From Oribacterium sp. C9 (GTDB lineage Bacteria > Bacillota > Clostridia > Lachnospirales > Lachnospiraceae), in contig NZ_MUHW01000006.1 of the NCBI RefSeq assembly GCF_002007235.1, positions 91,949 through 155,948 on the forward strand: 64,000 nt of DNA, in the 5' to 3' direction. Made by a program: the position numbers and the translations under genes. Below the pieces are notes generated by a model that saw nothing but the letters and a program-made list of their open reading frames with translations, did not search any database and was not told where the DNA came from. Shown one piece after another: positions 42,502 to 53,200 of the stretch (its first letter is position 1; each line of letters opens with the position of its first letter).

Positions 42502-45500
42502 ATGGACAATTATGGAAAATTAAACCAGAAGGCTGCTGATGCCAGGGACCGAAACTCTTATGTGGTTCCAAGAGCCTATCGCGGCCACAACAAATTATGG
42601 AACCCTGTTAAGGATCGTCACCCGGAGGATCTGGAGCACGATGCCTGCGGTATAGGTACAGTTGTAAACATTGACGGACATCAGGACACCAAGGTCCTTG
42701 ATGATGCCTTAAGCATCGTTGAGAAGCTGGAGCACAGAGCAGGAAAGGATGCCTCCGGAAAGGTGGGTGACGGTGTAGGAATACTTATTCAGATCTGTCA
42801 TGACTTTTTCAAAAAGGCCGCAAAGAAGGCGGGAATCGCTGTAAAGGAAGCTGGAGATTACGGTGTAGGTATGTTCTTCTTCCCTGAAAACGAGAAGAAG
42901 CGTGCATTTGCGAAGCGTATGTTCGAGGTGATCGCGAAGAAGAACGGACTCAAGGTTCTCGGATGGAGAGAGGTGCCTTCACATCCTGAGATCCTCGGCA
43001 AGGTGGCTCTTGACTGTATGCCCCATATCGAGCAGTGCTTCATCGAGCGCCCTGAGGCTTATGATAAGGGCATCGATTTCGACAGACGTCTCTATGTCCT
43101 GAGACGAGAGTTCGAACAGTCCTCAGAGGACACCTATATCTGTTCACTGAGCTCCAGGACTATCGTTTACAAGGGAATGTTCCTGGTGGGACAGCTTCGT
43201 GCCTTCTATGACGACCTTCGTGATGCCGACAACAAGACAGCCATAGCCATTGTCCATTCAAGATTCTCTACCAACACAACTCCAAGCTGGGACAGAGCCC
43301 ATCCTTACCGTATGCTGGCCCACAACGGTGAGATCAATACCATCCGCGGAAACATTGACAGAATGCTGGCACGTGAAGAGACCATGCAGAGCCCGTTCCT
43401 TGAGAAGGAAGTGGAGAAGATCTTCCCTGTTGTTGAGAGAAACGGCTCGGATTCTTCTATGCTGGACAACACCCTCGAGTTCCTTTACATGAACGGTATG
43501 GAGCTGCCTCTTGCCATGTCGGTTACCATTCCGGAGCCATGGAAGCACAATCGCTTCATGGATGAAAAGAAGAAGGATTTCTACCATTACTATGCAACTA
43601 TGATGGAGCCATGGGACGGTCCTGCAGCCATCATTTTCTCAGACGGTGATGTGGTGGGAGCGACCCTCGACAGAAACGGACTCCGCCCTTCAAGATATTA
43701 CATTACCGATGACAACAGGCTTATTCTTGCCTCAGAAGTCGGAGTTCTTGACATTGACCCGAAGCATATAGTTGAAAAGTCAAGACTGCAGCCGGGCCGC
43801 ATGCTCCTCGTGGATACAAAGGAGCAGAGGATCATTTCGGATGAGGAGATAAAGAAGCATTATGCTGAAAAGGCTCCTTACGGAGAGTGGCTTGACAGAA
43901 ATCTCCTGCATCTTGAGAACATCAGGATTCCGAATCATAAGGTGGAGACTCACTCTGCAGAAATGAGAGAGAAGCTTTACAAGGTCTTCGGCTACACCTA
44001 CGACGACGTTAAGGACATCATCCTGCCAATGGCTCAGAATGGTGTGGAGGCAACATCCTGCATGGGTCACGATACGCCTCTTGCGGTTTTCGACAAGAAA
44101 TATCAGCCTCTTTTCTACTATTTTAAGCAGCTTTTTGCGCAGGTTACCAACCCGCCTATCGACTCACTTCGTGAGAAGGTGGTTACGGACACCACAGTTT
44201 ACCTTGGTTCCGACGGAAATCTCCTTCAGGACAATGCTGACAACTGCAGGGTTCTGGAGATCTCAAATCCTATTCTTACGGGAGTTGAGCTTCTGAAGAT
44301 AAAGGAGCTTAACGAGCCCGGCTTCAAGACAGCAGTGATCTCGCTTCTTTACTACCAGAACACTTCACTTGAGAAGGCTCTCCAGCAGCTCAATATCTCT
44401 GTGGACCGTGCATACCAGAGGGGCTACAACATTATCATCCTGAGCGACAGGGGAGTTGACGAGAACCATGTGGCTATTCCGTCACTTCTTGCGGTGAGCT
44501 CCGTGGAGCAGCATCTGGTCCTCACCAAGAAGCGTACTGCGGTTTCCCTTATTCTTGAGTCTGCGGAGCCCCGTGATGTGCATCAGTTCGCAACCATCCT
44601 CGGCTTCGGTGCCAGAGCCATCAACCCATATCTTGCGCATGAGTGCATAGCGGAGATCATCGAGGCGGGCATACTTGACAAGGATACACATACAGCCATC
44701 GAGGATTACAACAAGGCTGTAATGGGCGGAATAGTCAAGATCTCGGCAAAGATGGGAATCTCAACCATCCAGTCCTACCAGTCTGCAAAGATATTTGAGG
44801 CCATCGGTCTTAGCCGTGAGTTCGTTGATAAGTATTTTACGGGCATCGTTTCAAGAGTCGGAGGAATCGGCATCGAGGATGTGGCTGAGAGCGTGACATG
44901 GAGACATGAGCTTGCATTCGATCCTATGGGTGAAAATGTTGACGCACCGGATGCCGCATGCTTTAACAGCAAAAACTTCTTCCGCGGCAAGGACAAGGCA
45001 GACCATCTGTACAATCCGAAGACCATCATGACCATGCAGAAGGCTGTTCAGAAGGGGGATTACAAGAAATTCAAAGAGTACACCGCCATGGTGGACCAGT
45101 CCCCGGTTCCTCATACACTTCGAGGAATCATGAAGTTCGTGCCGAAGCAGGAGCCGGTTCCCTTAAGCGAAGTCGAGCCAGTTGAGTCCATCGTGAAGCG
45201 CTTCAAGACAGGAGCCATGTCCTACGGTTCCATCTCTCTCGAGGCTCATGAGGCCATGGCCATCGCCATGAACCGTCTCGGCGGAAAGTCCAATTCAGGT
45301 GAGGGCGGAGAGGATCCTTCACGTTTCGGAACAGAGCGTAACTCTGCCATCAAGCAGGTGGCTTCGGGACGTTTCGGCGTAACGAGCCCGTACCTCAATT
45401 CTGCAAGCGAGATTCAGATAAAGATGGCTCAGGGCGCAAAGCCCGGCGAGGGCGGACACCTTCCGGGAAAGAAGGTATATCCATGGATCGCAAAGACCAG

Positions 45501-47145
45501 ATTTTCAACTCCAGGTGTGTCACTTATTTCACCGCCGCCTCATCATGATATCTACAGCATCGAGGACCTGGCCCAGCTTATCTATGATTTAAAGAACGCA
45601 AACCGCCGTGCCAGAATCTCGGTCAAGCTTGCTTCCGAGAACGGAGTTGGAACCATTGCCTGCGGTGTTGCAAAGGCAGGAGCTCAGGTAATTCATATCT
45701 GCGGCTATGACGGAGGAACCGGTGCCGCACCTATGACCTCCATCCACCATGCAGGACTTCCATGGGAGCTTGGTATCACAGAGGCTCATCAGACCCTTAT
45801 CCGAAACGGTCTTCGTAACAGGGTAATGCTGGAGACGGACGGTAAGCTCATGACAGGACGTGATGTCGTTATCGCAGCACTTCTCGGTGCAGAGGAGTAC
45901 GGCTTCGCAACAACAGCCCTTGTAAGCCTCGGCTGCATGATGATGCGTGTCTGCAACAAGGATACCTGTCCTTTCGGTGTAGCCACCCAGAACGAGAAGC
46001 TCCGCGCCAAGTTCAAGGGCAAGCCTGAGTACGTTATGAATTTCATGAAGTTCATAGCTCAGGAGATGCGTGAGATCATGGCAGAGCTCGGATTCAGAAC
46101 CGTACAGGAGATGGTTGGACGTACCGACTGTCTCGGAGTTTCCGAGGAGAGAGCTTCTTATACAAAGAGAGCCTCCAAGGTTGATCTTTCAAAGATCCTG
46201 GATCCTGAATTTGCAGGTCTTCCTGAGAATGTTCGTCACTTCGATCCTGAGCATGTTTACGATTTCCATCTGGAGAAGACAGTGGATGAGGCCACACTTC
46301 TTCCCAAGTTCAAGGATGCCATGGATAAGTGTGAGCATCATGAGGAGAAGGTGAAGGTCTCAAGTACCAACCGTACCTTCGGAACCATCCTCGGTTCTGA
46401 GATCACAGACCGTTTCTGGCTAGGAGCAAAGGGACCTGAGCTTGAGGACGATACCTTTGTTGTCAATGCTTACGGCGGAGGCGGACAGTCCTTCGGCGCA
46501 TTCATTCCGAAGGGCCTTACCATAAGACTCCGTGGCGATGCCAATGACGGATTCGGCAAGGGCTTAAGCGGCGGAAAGCTCATCGTTACACCTCCTAAGG
46601 ACAGTGCATTCCGTCCGAGTGAAAACATTATCATCGGTAATGTGGCCCTCTATGGTGCGACCAGCGGAAAGTGCTATGTGGAAGGCGTAGCGGGAGAGAG
46701 ATTCTGCGTCAGGAACTCGGGAGCTACGGCTGTTGCGGAGGGCTGCGGAGATCATGGGCTTGAGTACATGACCAGCGGTCGTGCGGTGATCCTGGGACAG
46801 ACCGGAAAGAACTTTGCTGCAGGTATGTCCGGCGGAGTTGCTTACGTTCTTGATATGGATCACACTCTGTATCTTAAGCTCAACAAGGACATGGTATCTC
46901 TTCAGGAGGTCACAGAGCGTTATGACATAAAGGAGCTCAAGGATATACTGAAGGACTATGTTCTGGAAACAGGTTCAGAGCTTGGAACAGAGATACTTGA
47001 GAACTTCGACAGATTCCTTCCGAGCTTCAAGAAGATCGTTCCCAACGACTACCAGAAGGTCCTGGCTGCCGTAAATCACTTCGAGGACAATGGTTCCTCA
47101 CAGGATGACGCGGAGATGGAAGCCTTCAGGATGCTGTTCAGCTGA
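42502..47145 (+). CDS. gltB: Glutamate synthase large subunit
   Basis: A 1547-residue enzyme from the ATG at 42502 (GAGGGAG upstream); the in-frame ATG at 42415 lies in the leader. DACGIGTVVNIDG holds the glutaminase Cys exposed after propeptide cleavage. GDGVGILIQI follows. The central and FMN domains include GSISLEAHEAMAIAMNRLGGKSNSGEGGED and LGCMMMRVCNKDTCPFGVATQ, whose C-x5-C-x4-C binds the 3Fe-4S cluster. The C-terminal GXGXG beta-helix is present (GDANDGFGKGLSGGKLIV). It makes glutamate from glutamine and 2-oxoglutarate. No gltD follows within the window. Confidence 0.96.
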   Translation: MDNYGKLNQKAADARDRNSYVVPRAYRGHNKLWNPVKDRHPEDLEHDACGIGTVVNIDGHQDTKVLDDALSIVEKLEHRAGKDASGKVGDGVGILIQICHDFFKKAAKKAGIAVKEAGDYGVGMFFFPENEKKRAFAKRMFEVIAKKNGLKVLGWREVPSHPEILGKVALDCMPHIEQCFIERPEAYDKGIDFDRRLYVLRREFEQSSEDTYICSLSSRTIVYKGMFLVGQLRAFYDDLRDADNKTAIAIVHSRFSTNTTPSWDRAHPYRMLAHNGEINTIRGNIDRMLAREETMQSPFLEKEVEKIFPVVERNGSDSSMLDNTLEFLYMNGMELPLAMSVTIPEPWKHNRFMDEKKKDFYHYYATMMEPWDGPAAIIFSDGDVVGATLDRNGLRPSRYYITDDNRLILASEVGVLDIDPKHIVEKSRLQPGRMLLVDTKEQRIISDEEIKKHYAEKAPYGEWLDRNLLHLENIRIPNHKVETHSAEMREKLYKVFGYTYDDVKDIILPMAQNGVEATSCMGHDTPLAVFDKKYQPLFYYFKQLFAQVTNPPIDSLREKVVTDTTVYLGSDGNLLQDNADNCRVLEISNPILTGVELLKIKELNEPGFKTAVISLLYYQNTSLEKALQQLNISVDRAYQRGYNIIILSDRGVDENHVAIPSLLAVSSVEQHLVLTKKRTAVSLILESAEPRDVHQFATILGFGARAINPYLAHECIAEIIEAGILDKDTHTAIEDYNKAVMGGIVKISAKMGISTIQSYQSAKIFEAIGLSREFVDKYFTGIVSRVGGIGIEDVAESVTWRHELAFDPMGENVDAPDAACFNSKNFFRGKDKADHLYNPKTIMTMQKAVQKGDYKKFKEYTAMVDQSPVPHTLRGIMKFVPKQEPVPLSEVEPVESIVKRFKTGAMSYGSISLEAHEAMAIAMNRLGGKSNSGEGGEDPSRFGTERNSAIKQVASGRFGVTSPYLNSASEIQIKMAQGAKPGEGGHLPGKKVYPWIAKTRFSTPGVSLISPPPHHDIYSIEDLAQLIYDLKNANRRARISVKLASENGVGTIACGVAKAGAQVIHICGYDGGTGAAPMTSIHHAGLPWELGITEAHQTLIRNGLRNRVMLETDGKLMTGRDVVIAALLGAEEYGFATTALVSLGCMMMRVCNKDTCPFGVATQNEKLRAKFKGKPEYVMNFMKFIAQEMREIMAELGFRTVQEMVGRTDCLGVSEERASYTKRASKVDLSKILDPEFAGLPENVRHFDPEHVYDFHLEKTVDEATLLPKFKDAMDKCEHHEEKVKVSSTNRTFGTILGSEITDRFWLGAKGPELEDDTFVVNAYGGGGQSFGAFIPKGLTIRLRGDANDGFGKGLSGGKLIVTPPKDSAFRPSENIIIGNVALYGATSGKCYVEGVAGERFCVRNSGATAVAEGCGDHGLEYMTSGRAVILGQTGKNFAAGMSGGVAYVLDMDHTLYLKLNKDMVSLQEVTERYDIKELKDILKDYVLETGSELGTEILENFDRFLPSFKKIVPNDYQKVLAAVNHFEDNGSSQDDAEMEAFRMLFS

Positions 47146-47177
47146 ATTGTAACGGTTCATCCGGAAAATAAATTCTA

Positions 47178-47404
47178 GCCGTGGACCGGAGGACATCCTC
47201 AAAAAACGGGTCGCTTGCGGCGGAAAAATCAAAATTCAGCCCCCTAAGAAGCACTAAGCCCTCGCCAATCACTGAGTTTCCCTGATGGAAACTCAGCGTT
47301 GTCGAGGGAGTCAAGGAAAATAAACTAAGTGCTTCTAAGGGGGCTGAATTAAATTTTTCACGTCCTCGCTCAACGTTTTTTAATGGATTGTCCTCCGGCC
47401 CAGG
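47178..47404. repeat. 227-bp nested inverted repeat (foldback element or structured RNA)
   Basis: Outer arms CCGGAGGACA (47186-47195) / TGTCCTCCGG (47389-47398), then AAAAAACG/CGTTTTTT, then a 23-bp arm at 47233-47255 matching 47328-47350 inverted with one mismatch, then CCCTCG/CGAGGG, then CTGAGTTTCC (47272-47281) / GGAAACTCAG (47287-47296). All pairs are nested in one long imperfect hairpin. There is no ORF and no U-tract. It may be a MITE-like foldback or a non-coding RNA. Confidence 0.7.
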
Positions 47405-47749
47405 CAAATAATAATTCCTCCGGCTGAAATGGAAGATACATCAACGTCACTGTACATGTAAGTGTGCGGTGGCTTTTTTTCGTGAAAAGACTGTTATGCG
47501 TCACTGAGTGGGTCGTGCTCGTAAGGGCGTAGGTTGTAGCACCAGCCTGTTGAAAATTGCGTCGCACAAAGCTTTTATCCTGAGGATGAGCTTTCCTGAA
47601 AAAATATCTTATTATGTTTTTTTTTAAGACGAAATAAGTTACAAGGATATGTGTAAGTATCGTTTTATGGGGCGCTGCTTAGAAAAACACATAGTACTTA
47701 TAGAGGTTTTGATGAAAAAAGACGGGTATTTAGAAAGAGAGTGTTGGGG
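47405..47749. other. Non-coding region before the MMPL gene
   Basis: It contains a T-run (TTTTTTT) near 47473 after a weak stem, and another near 47611. I see no gene and no clear consensus promoter. Confidence 0.3.
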
Positions 47750-50299
47750 ATGGAAAATCAGAAATCACCGTTGGTAGCCATATGTTCGTTTATCGTGGAT
47801 AAACGAAATCTGTTTTTTCTTATTTATTTCATTTTGATCATCTTCTCGGTGTTTTCACAGAACTGGGTGTCTGTGGAAAATGATCTTTCGGCATATCTCA
47901 GTGAAGATACTGAGACCAAACAGGCCATGAATCTGATGGAGAGTGAGTATACTACCTTTGGCTCAGCCAAAGTCATGGTTTCTAACATTTCCCTCAGGGA
48001 GGCCTTTTCCGTGTGTGATACCATTAAGGGGACACCGGGTGTGTTTGAAACGGGATTTCTTCCGGCATATCTGAATCCGGCATCGGGAGAAATAGCCAAG
48101 GAAGATGAGGAACTCACCATAGACGAGATACGGGAGCATTATAATGATTCTTCCGCGCTTTTTGATGTGGTCTTCAAATATCCCGAAGATGATGAGCGAT
48201 GTCTGGATTCTCTGAATGCCCTTAAAGAATCTCTTGGCTCCTACGATCTTCATATCTCAACGACTCTTGGAGATGTGCAGGCGGAAGCCATCGAAGAGGA
48301 GATGCAGGTCATCATCGTAATAGTGGCAGCGGTTGTTGTTCTGGTGCTTATACTGACTTCTGAAACCTTCGGAGAAGTTCCTGTGCTTCTTCTTACCTTT
48401 GGTTCTGCGGCTCTTATCAATAAGGGAACCAATTATATGATGGGAACTATCTCATTTGTTTCCAACTCTGTTGCCATCGTTCTTCAGCTGGCACTTTCCA
48501 TCGACTATGCCATCATTTTCTGTAATCACTTCAAGGAGCAGAGGGAGTTTTATGACACCCGTGATGCGGTGATCATAGCGCTTAGCCACTCTATACCGGA
48601 GATCACATCCAGTTCCCTGACGACTATTTCGGGACTTTTGGCCCTTTTGTTCATGGGATTCGGACTGGGCAGAGATCTGGGACTTACCCTTACAAAATCC
48701 ATCATCATAAGCCTCTTTGCGGTATTCACTCTGATGCCGGGGCTTCTTGTGCTGTTTTCAAACATCATGATGAAGACGAAGCATAAAAATCTTGTCCCAA
48801 AGATTCCTTTTGTGGGACGTTTTGCGTACGCGACAAAGAAGTTTATACCACCTGTATTTCTGGTGATCATCGCTATGGGATATTTCATTTCTTCCAAGTG
48901 TCCTTATGTTTACGGCTACTCCAATCTGAAGACTCCCATCAGGAGCGCGGCTCAGATCACGGAGGATATGATCAGGGATACCTTTGGCAGCAATAACCTG
49001 ATCGCCATTAACATGCCGAGCCATGATTACTATAAGATATCACGTCTTGCGGCATCGCTTGAGTCCATGCCGGAGGTGAAAAGTGTTACGTCCCTTTCCA
49101 ATACTGAAGCCAAGGGAGGGTACATGGTTTCGCAGCCTCTGACTCCGAGACAGTTCTCGGAGATGGCGGATCTTGACTATGATGTGGCGGCCATGGTGTA
49201 CAGCATGTACGCTTCAGACAGGGATGAATACGGACATATCATCGGAGGAATCGACAAATACAAGATACCATTCATCGATGTATTCATGTTCCTTCACGAT
49301 AAAATAGACGAAGGCTATGTGGAACTCAATGAGGAGGATCGTGCGGAAATAGACGACACCTTCGATAAGCTTGTGATGGCAAAAAAGCAGCTTCGGGGAG
49401 AAAGCTACGAGCGAATGCTTGTATACCTGAACCTTCCTGAGGAGAGCGCTGAGACCTTTAGTTTTCTCAGGGGACTTCACAGAAAGATAGATCCCATCTT
49501 TGAGGATGAAATGGATAAAGATCCTGCTCATAAGGTTCTGATAGTGGGTGAATCCACATCTGAAATGGATCTGGGAAGCCAGTTCGAGACTGATAACATC
49601 ATCGTTTCAGTGGTATCACTGCTGTTCGTACTTGTGATCCTGCTGTTTACCTTCAAATCCGTGGGAATGCCCCTCCTTCTTATCATGGTCATCGAGGGTT
49701 CAATATTCATAAACTTCTCATTCCCGACCATTATGAAGGAAAATATATTCTTCATAAGCTACCTTATCGTTTCTTCCATTCAGATGGGTGCAAATATCGA
49801 CTACGCAATCGTTATCGGATCGCGATATGACGAGAATCGTAAGACCATGGGCCGTAAGGAGGCAATCATTGAAACAGTAAATTTTGCCTTTCCGACCATC
49901 ATTACTTCGGGCTCCATCCTGGCCATCGCAGGAACCGTTATCGGTTTTCTCACATCCGACGGAGCCATCGCCGGTATCGGGCAAAGCATTGGCAGAGGAA
50001 CTCTTCTTTCGATGTTTCTGGTTCTTTTCGTTTTGCCCCAGATCCTCCTTTTGGGAGATAAGATCATCGCCATAACGAAGTTCTCTGTTGCGCGACCCAT
50101 CAAGGCAAGGGCGGAAAGCGGCATCATCAGGGTCGATGGAAGGATAACAGGTCATATCGACGGACAGATCATCGGTACAGTACACGGCATCGTGCGCGGA
50201 GATGTGCGGGCGTCAATCATTTCCGGGGACATTCAGAAGCTTGCGGAGAATGAAGGACAGAATATCGAGGAGTATATGGATCATGAAGAGAATGAATAA
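47750..50299 (+). CDS. MMPL/RND family transporter with a repeat tail
   Basis: About 849 residues; ATG at 47750 chosen (GAGAG 9 bp upstream), with a GTG three codons earlier as an alternative. Two halves each have an extracytoplasmic loop domain and a six-helix block. LALSIDYAIIFCNHFKEQRE and GANIDYAIVIGSRYDENR are the MMPL GxxxDY motifs that carry the proton-relay Asp. The C-terminal tail GIIRVDGRITGHIDGQIIG and VHGIVRGDVRAS has bactofilin-like G-x-I/V repeats, unusual for the family. It probably exports a lipid or surface molecule, working with the GLUG protein encoded by the overlapping next gene. Confidence 0.88.
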   Translation: MENQKSPLVAICSFIVDKRNLFFLIYFILIIFSVFSQNWVSVENDLSAYLSEDTETKQAMNLMESEYTTFGSAKVMVSNISLREAFSVCDTIKGTPGVFETGFLPAYLNPASGEIAKEDEELTIDEIREHYNDSSALFDVVFKYPEDDERCLDSLNALKESLGSYDLHISTTLGDVQAEAIEEEMQVIIVIVAAVVVLVLILTSETFGEVPVLLLTFGSAALINKGTNYMMGTISFVSNSVAIVLQLALSIDYAIIFCNHFKEQREFYDTRDAVIIALSHSIPEITSSSLTTISGLLALLFMGFGLGRDLGLTLTKSIIISLFAVFTLMPGLLVLFSNIMMKTKHKNLVPKIPFVGRFAYATKKFIPPVFLVIIAMGYFISSKCPYVYGYSNLKTPIRSAAQITEDMIRDTFGSNNLIAINMPSHDYYKISRLAASLESMPEVKSVTSLSNTEAKGGYMVSQPLTPRQFSEMADLDYDVAAMVYSMYASDRDEYGHIIGGIDKYKIPFIDVFMFLHDKIDEGYVELNEEDRAEIDDTFDKLVMAKKQLRGESYERMLVYLNLPEESAETFSFLRGLHRKIDPIFEDEMDKDPAHKVLIVGESTSEMDLGSQFETDNIIVSVVSLLFVLVILLFTFKSVGMPLLLIMVIEGSIFINFSFPTIMKENIFFISYLIVSSIQMGANIDYAIVIGSRYDENRKTMGRKEAIIETVNFAFPTIITSGSILAIAGTVIGFLTSDGAIAGIGQSIGRGTLLSMFLVLFVLPQILLLGDKIIAITKFSVARPIKARAESGIIRVDGRITGHIDGQIIGTVHGIVRGDVRASIISGDIQKLAENEGQNIEEYMDHEENE

Positions 50300-53200
50300 A
50301 TACCTTGTAAAAGCCTCCATATTTTTCGGGATGATCTTGACTGTCTCAGTGATGGTGTCAGGAATTATATTTGCGGCGGAAGCAGGTAAGACCCATAGCT
50401 TTGATATTAACTCAATGGAGGATTATAAGAACTTTGCGAAGCAGTGCCGTTCCAATGTCTGGTCCGACGGAATGACAGTCAGCCTCAATACGGATCTGGA
50501 TTTTTCTTCTGAAAAAACATTTCCTGCGGTTTCCTACTTTAACGGAACATTTAAGGGAAATAATCATAAGATCACAAATGTAAGATCAGAGGATCCGATG
50601 TTTCGTACCATAGGTTCTGAGGGTAGTGTCTTCGCTTTGGAGCTTACATCTGTGAACACATCGGAACGTGACAGAACGGCTGCCTTTGTGTCGGAAAATT
50701 ACGGTACTGTGGAAGGTGTCACTGTAAACAGCACTGTGAACGGAAAAACCACGGCGGGAATTCTGGCTGCAGTGAACGGGGAGACAGGTATCATCCGTGC
50801 ATGCCATGTGACCGGAACTCTGGAGGGTGACAACGGTACCGGAGGCATAGCCGGAAGGAATGCGGGGCTTATCGAGGATTGTACAAGTGCCGCGAGGGTC
50901 AATACTTCGGTCCGGGATTCAGGTGTGTCCACTGAGGACATCAAGGATATTCTGGAAAATATTCTCATAACCCGTTCCATTAATAATGTGGAGAATTTCA
51001 AGACAAGGATAGATACAGGTGGTATCGCAGGCTATAACCTGAAGAGCGGAACCATACGGAACTGTGAGACTTCCGGAATCACAGGATACAGCCATTTGGG
51101 ATACAACACAGGAGGTATAGCCGGACGAAACGGCGGAGCCATCGAGGATTCCGTGAACAAGGGCGCTGTGTTCGGACGAAAGGACACAGGAGGTATAGCA
51201 GGACAGCAGCAGCCGGAGATAACTTTGGATTTCTCAAAGGATGTGCTTGCCTCCATATCGGATGAGATCGATTCCATAAATCTTCTGGTTACGGATACCC
51301 TAAATACCACAGAGGGGATAACCAACAGTACCTATGCGAGACTGAATGGGATCTCAAAGACATTGACAGAGGTAAAGAACTCCACAAATACCATATACAA
51401 TGCCTCTCTGGACCGTTTTGACGAGCTTTCAGAATCCATAAACACCAATTCACAGACCATACTTGATGCCACAGGGGATATAGGCGGTGACATGGATTAT
51501 CTGGATGACAGCTTTGACAGTCTCAGCAGTATGTCGGATAGTCTTAATGCCTCGATTGACGATATTGCGTATGCGTTTTCTTTGTCAGAGGATGATAAAA
51601 ATGCATTGATTGCCCGTAATAATCAGCTCAGAGAGGATCTTAGCTACAGCAGTAACTTCATAAATGAAGCAAAAAACAATCTTTTGCCTGAAACTCCGGA
51701 AGAGAGAAAGGCGAGAATTTCAGATGGAGTAGCCCATGTAAACCAGATGATGGGGGATGTGCAGGCTATACGTACTTATCTCGATGGATTAAGACAGCAG
51801 AGGGATCTCATAGTATCCGGGGCTGTACAGACTGATCTTTCCCGCAGGGAAACAGCGCTTAAATCATCGGTCAGCAATCTCCTTAATTCTCTGAACAGTA
51901 TAGATGATGCTTCTTACGGTCTTTCTAGGTTCAGCTCTTCTGTGGGAGGAACTCTGTCCGGCTTACCGGGAAGGGTCAATATACATATGGATAGTAATCC
52001 GGTGGTGCGTGCGGCAGGGAACAATCTTTATGCACAGCTTGACAGTCTTTCTTCACAGCTTGACAGCCTGAGCGCTTTCGGACGGGATGACAGCATCGAG
52101 GTACTGGACAATCTAAGTGCTATCAACAGCCGTTTCAACAGCATTACCGATCTGCTGCGGAATGAACGTGAGCGTCTTAACGGGAAGCTTGATGAGAAAG
52201 ACCTATTTAAGGACACTTCAAATAATGAGAATTCAACCTCCAGGATCTATCGCTGCAGAAATTCGGGAAACATTTCAGGAGACATAGGAGTCGGAGGCAT
52301 CGTAGGTACTATTGGCATAGAATTCGACCTTGATCCCGACAAGGATATACGGAGATCAAATGACCGCTCTTTGGACTACAGCTTCGGAGTGTCGGCTGTT
52401 GTGATAGAATCTGAAAATCAGGCAAGTGTTGAAGGTCGCGGAAACTATGCCGGCGGTATCTGCGGAAAGATGGAGACAGGTTACATCACAGACAGTAAAA
52501 ACACAGGTGATGTGGAAGCTCAGGATGGACATTTTGTAGGCGGAATTGCGGGCTTCGCAGATGGAAAGCTCAATAAAAATACTGCAAGATGCCGTATCAC
52601 AGGAAAGAAAAATGTTGGTGGAATCAGCGGCTACGGAACGACACTGACTGACAACAGTGCGGCGGTTACCATCCTCGGAGAAGAGGAGTACGCCGGGGCG
52701 GTTTCGGGACAGGTTGAGAAGCTGGATGCTTCGGAACTTAAGGGTAATGTCTACTTCGGAGGAAACTACGGAGCCATCGACAACATAGACTATGCAGGAC
52801 TTGCGGAAGAGTCATCTGTGCCCATCGGCACGCTGCTTGTACAGTTCAGGATGGGAGGCATGCTGCTTGACATGCAGGAAGCAAAGCCCGGAACTGTTCT
52901 TAAGGATGTGCCGTTCCCTGAGCCGGAAGAAAAGGAGGGCTTTTTCATACAGTGGGATGCTCCCATGGATACGGTCATCGAGGATGATCTGGTTGTCAAT
53001 GCCTCTTACTATCTGCCGGTGGCACTTCTGAACGCACCCGAGAACTATAAGGACAGCAATAAACCTGTCATCATGGTGGATGGACAGTTCATGGAAGAGG
53101 ATGTGCTCGGCTTCTCCATGCCGGAGGAAAACCACTATCTGGTTGAGATCCCTGAAGACGCACTTACTGAACGTAAGATCCGCGTCCATAAACCGGAATG

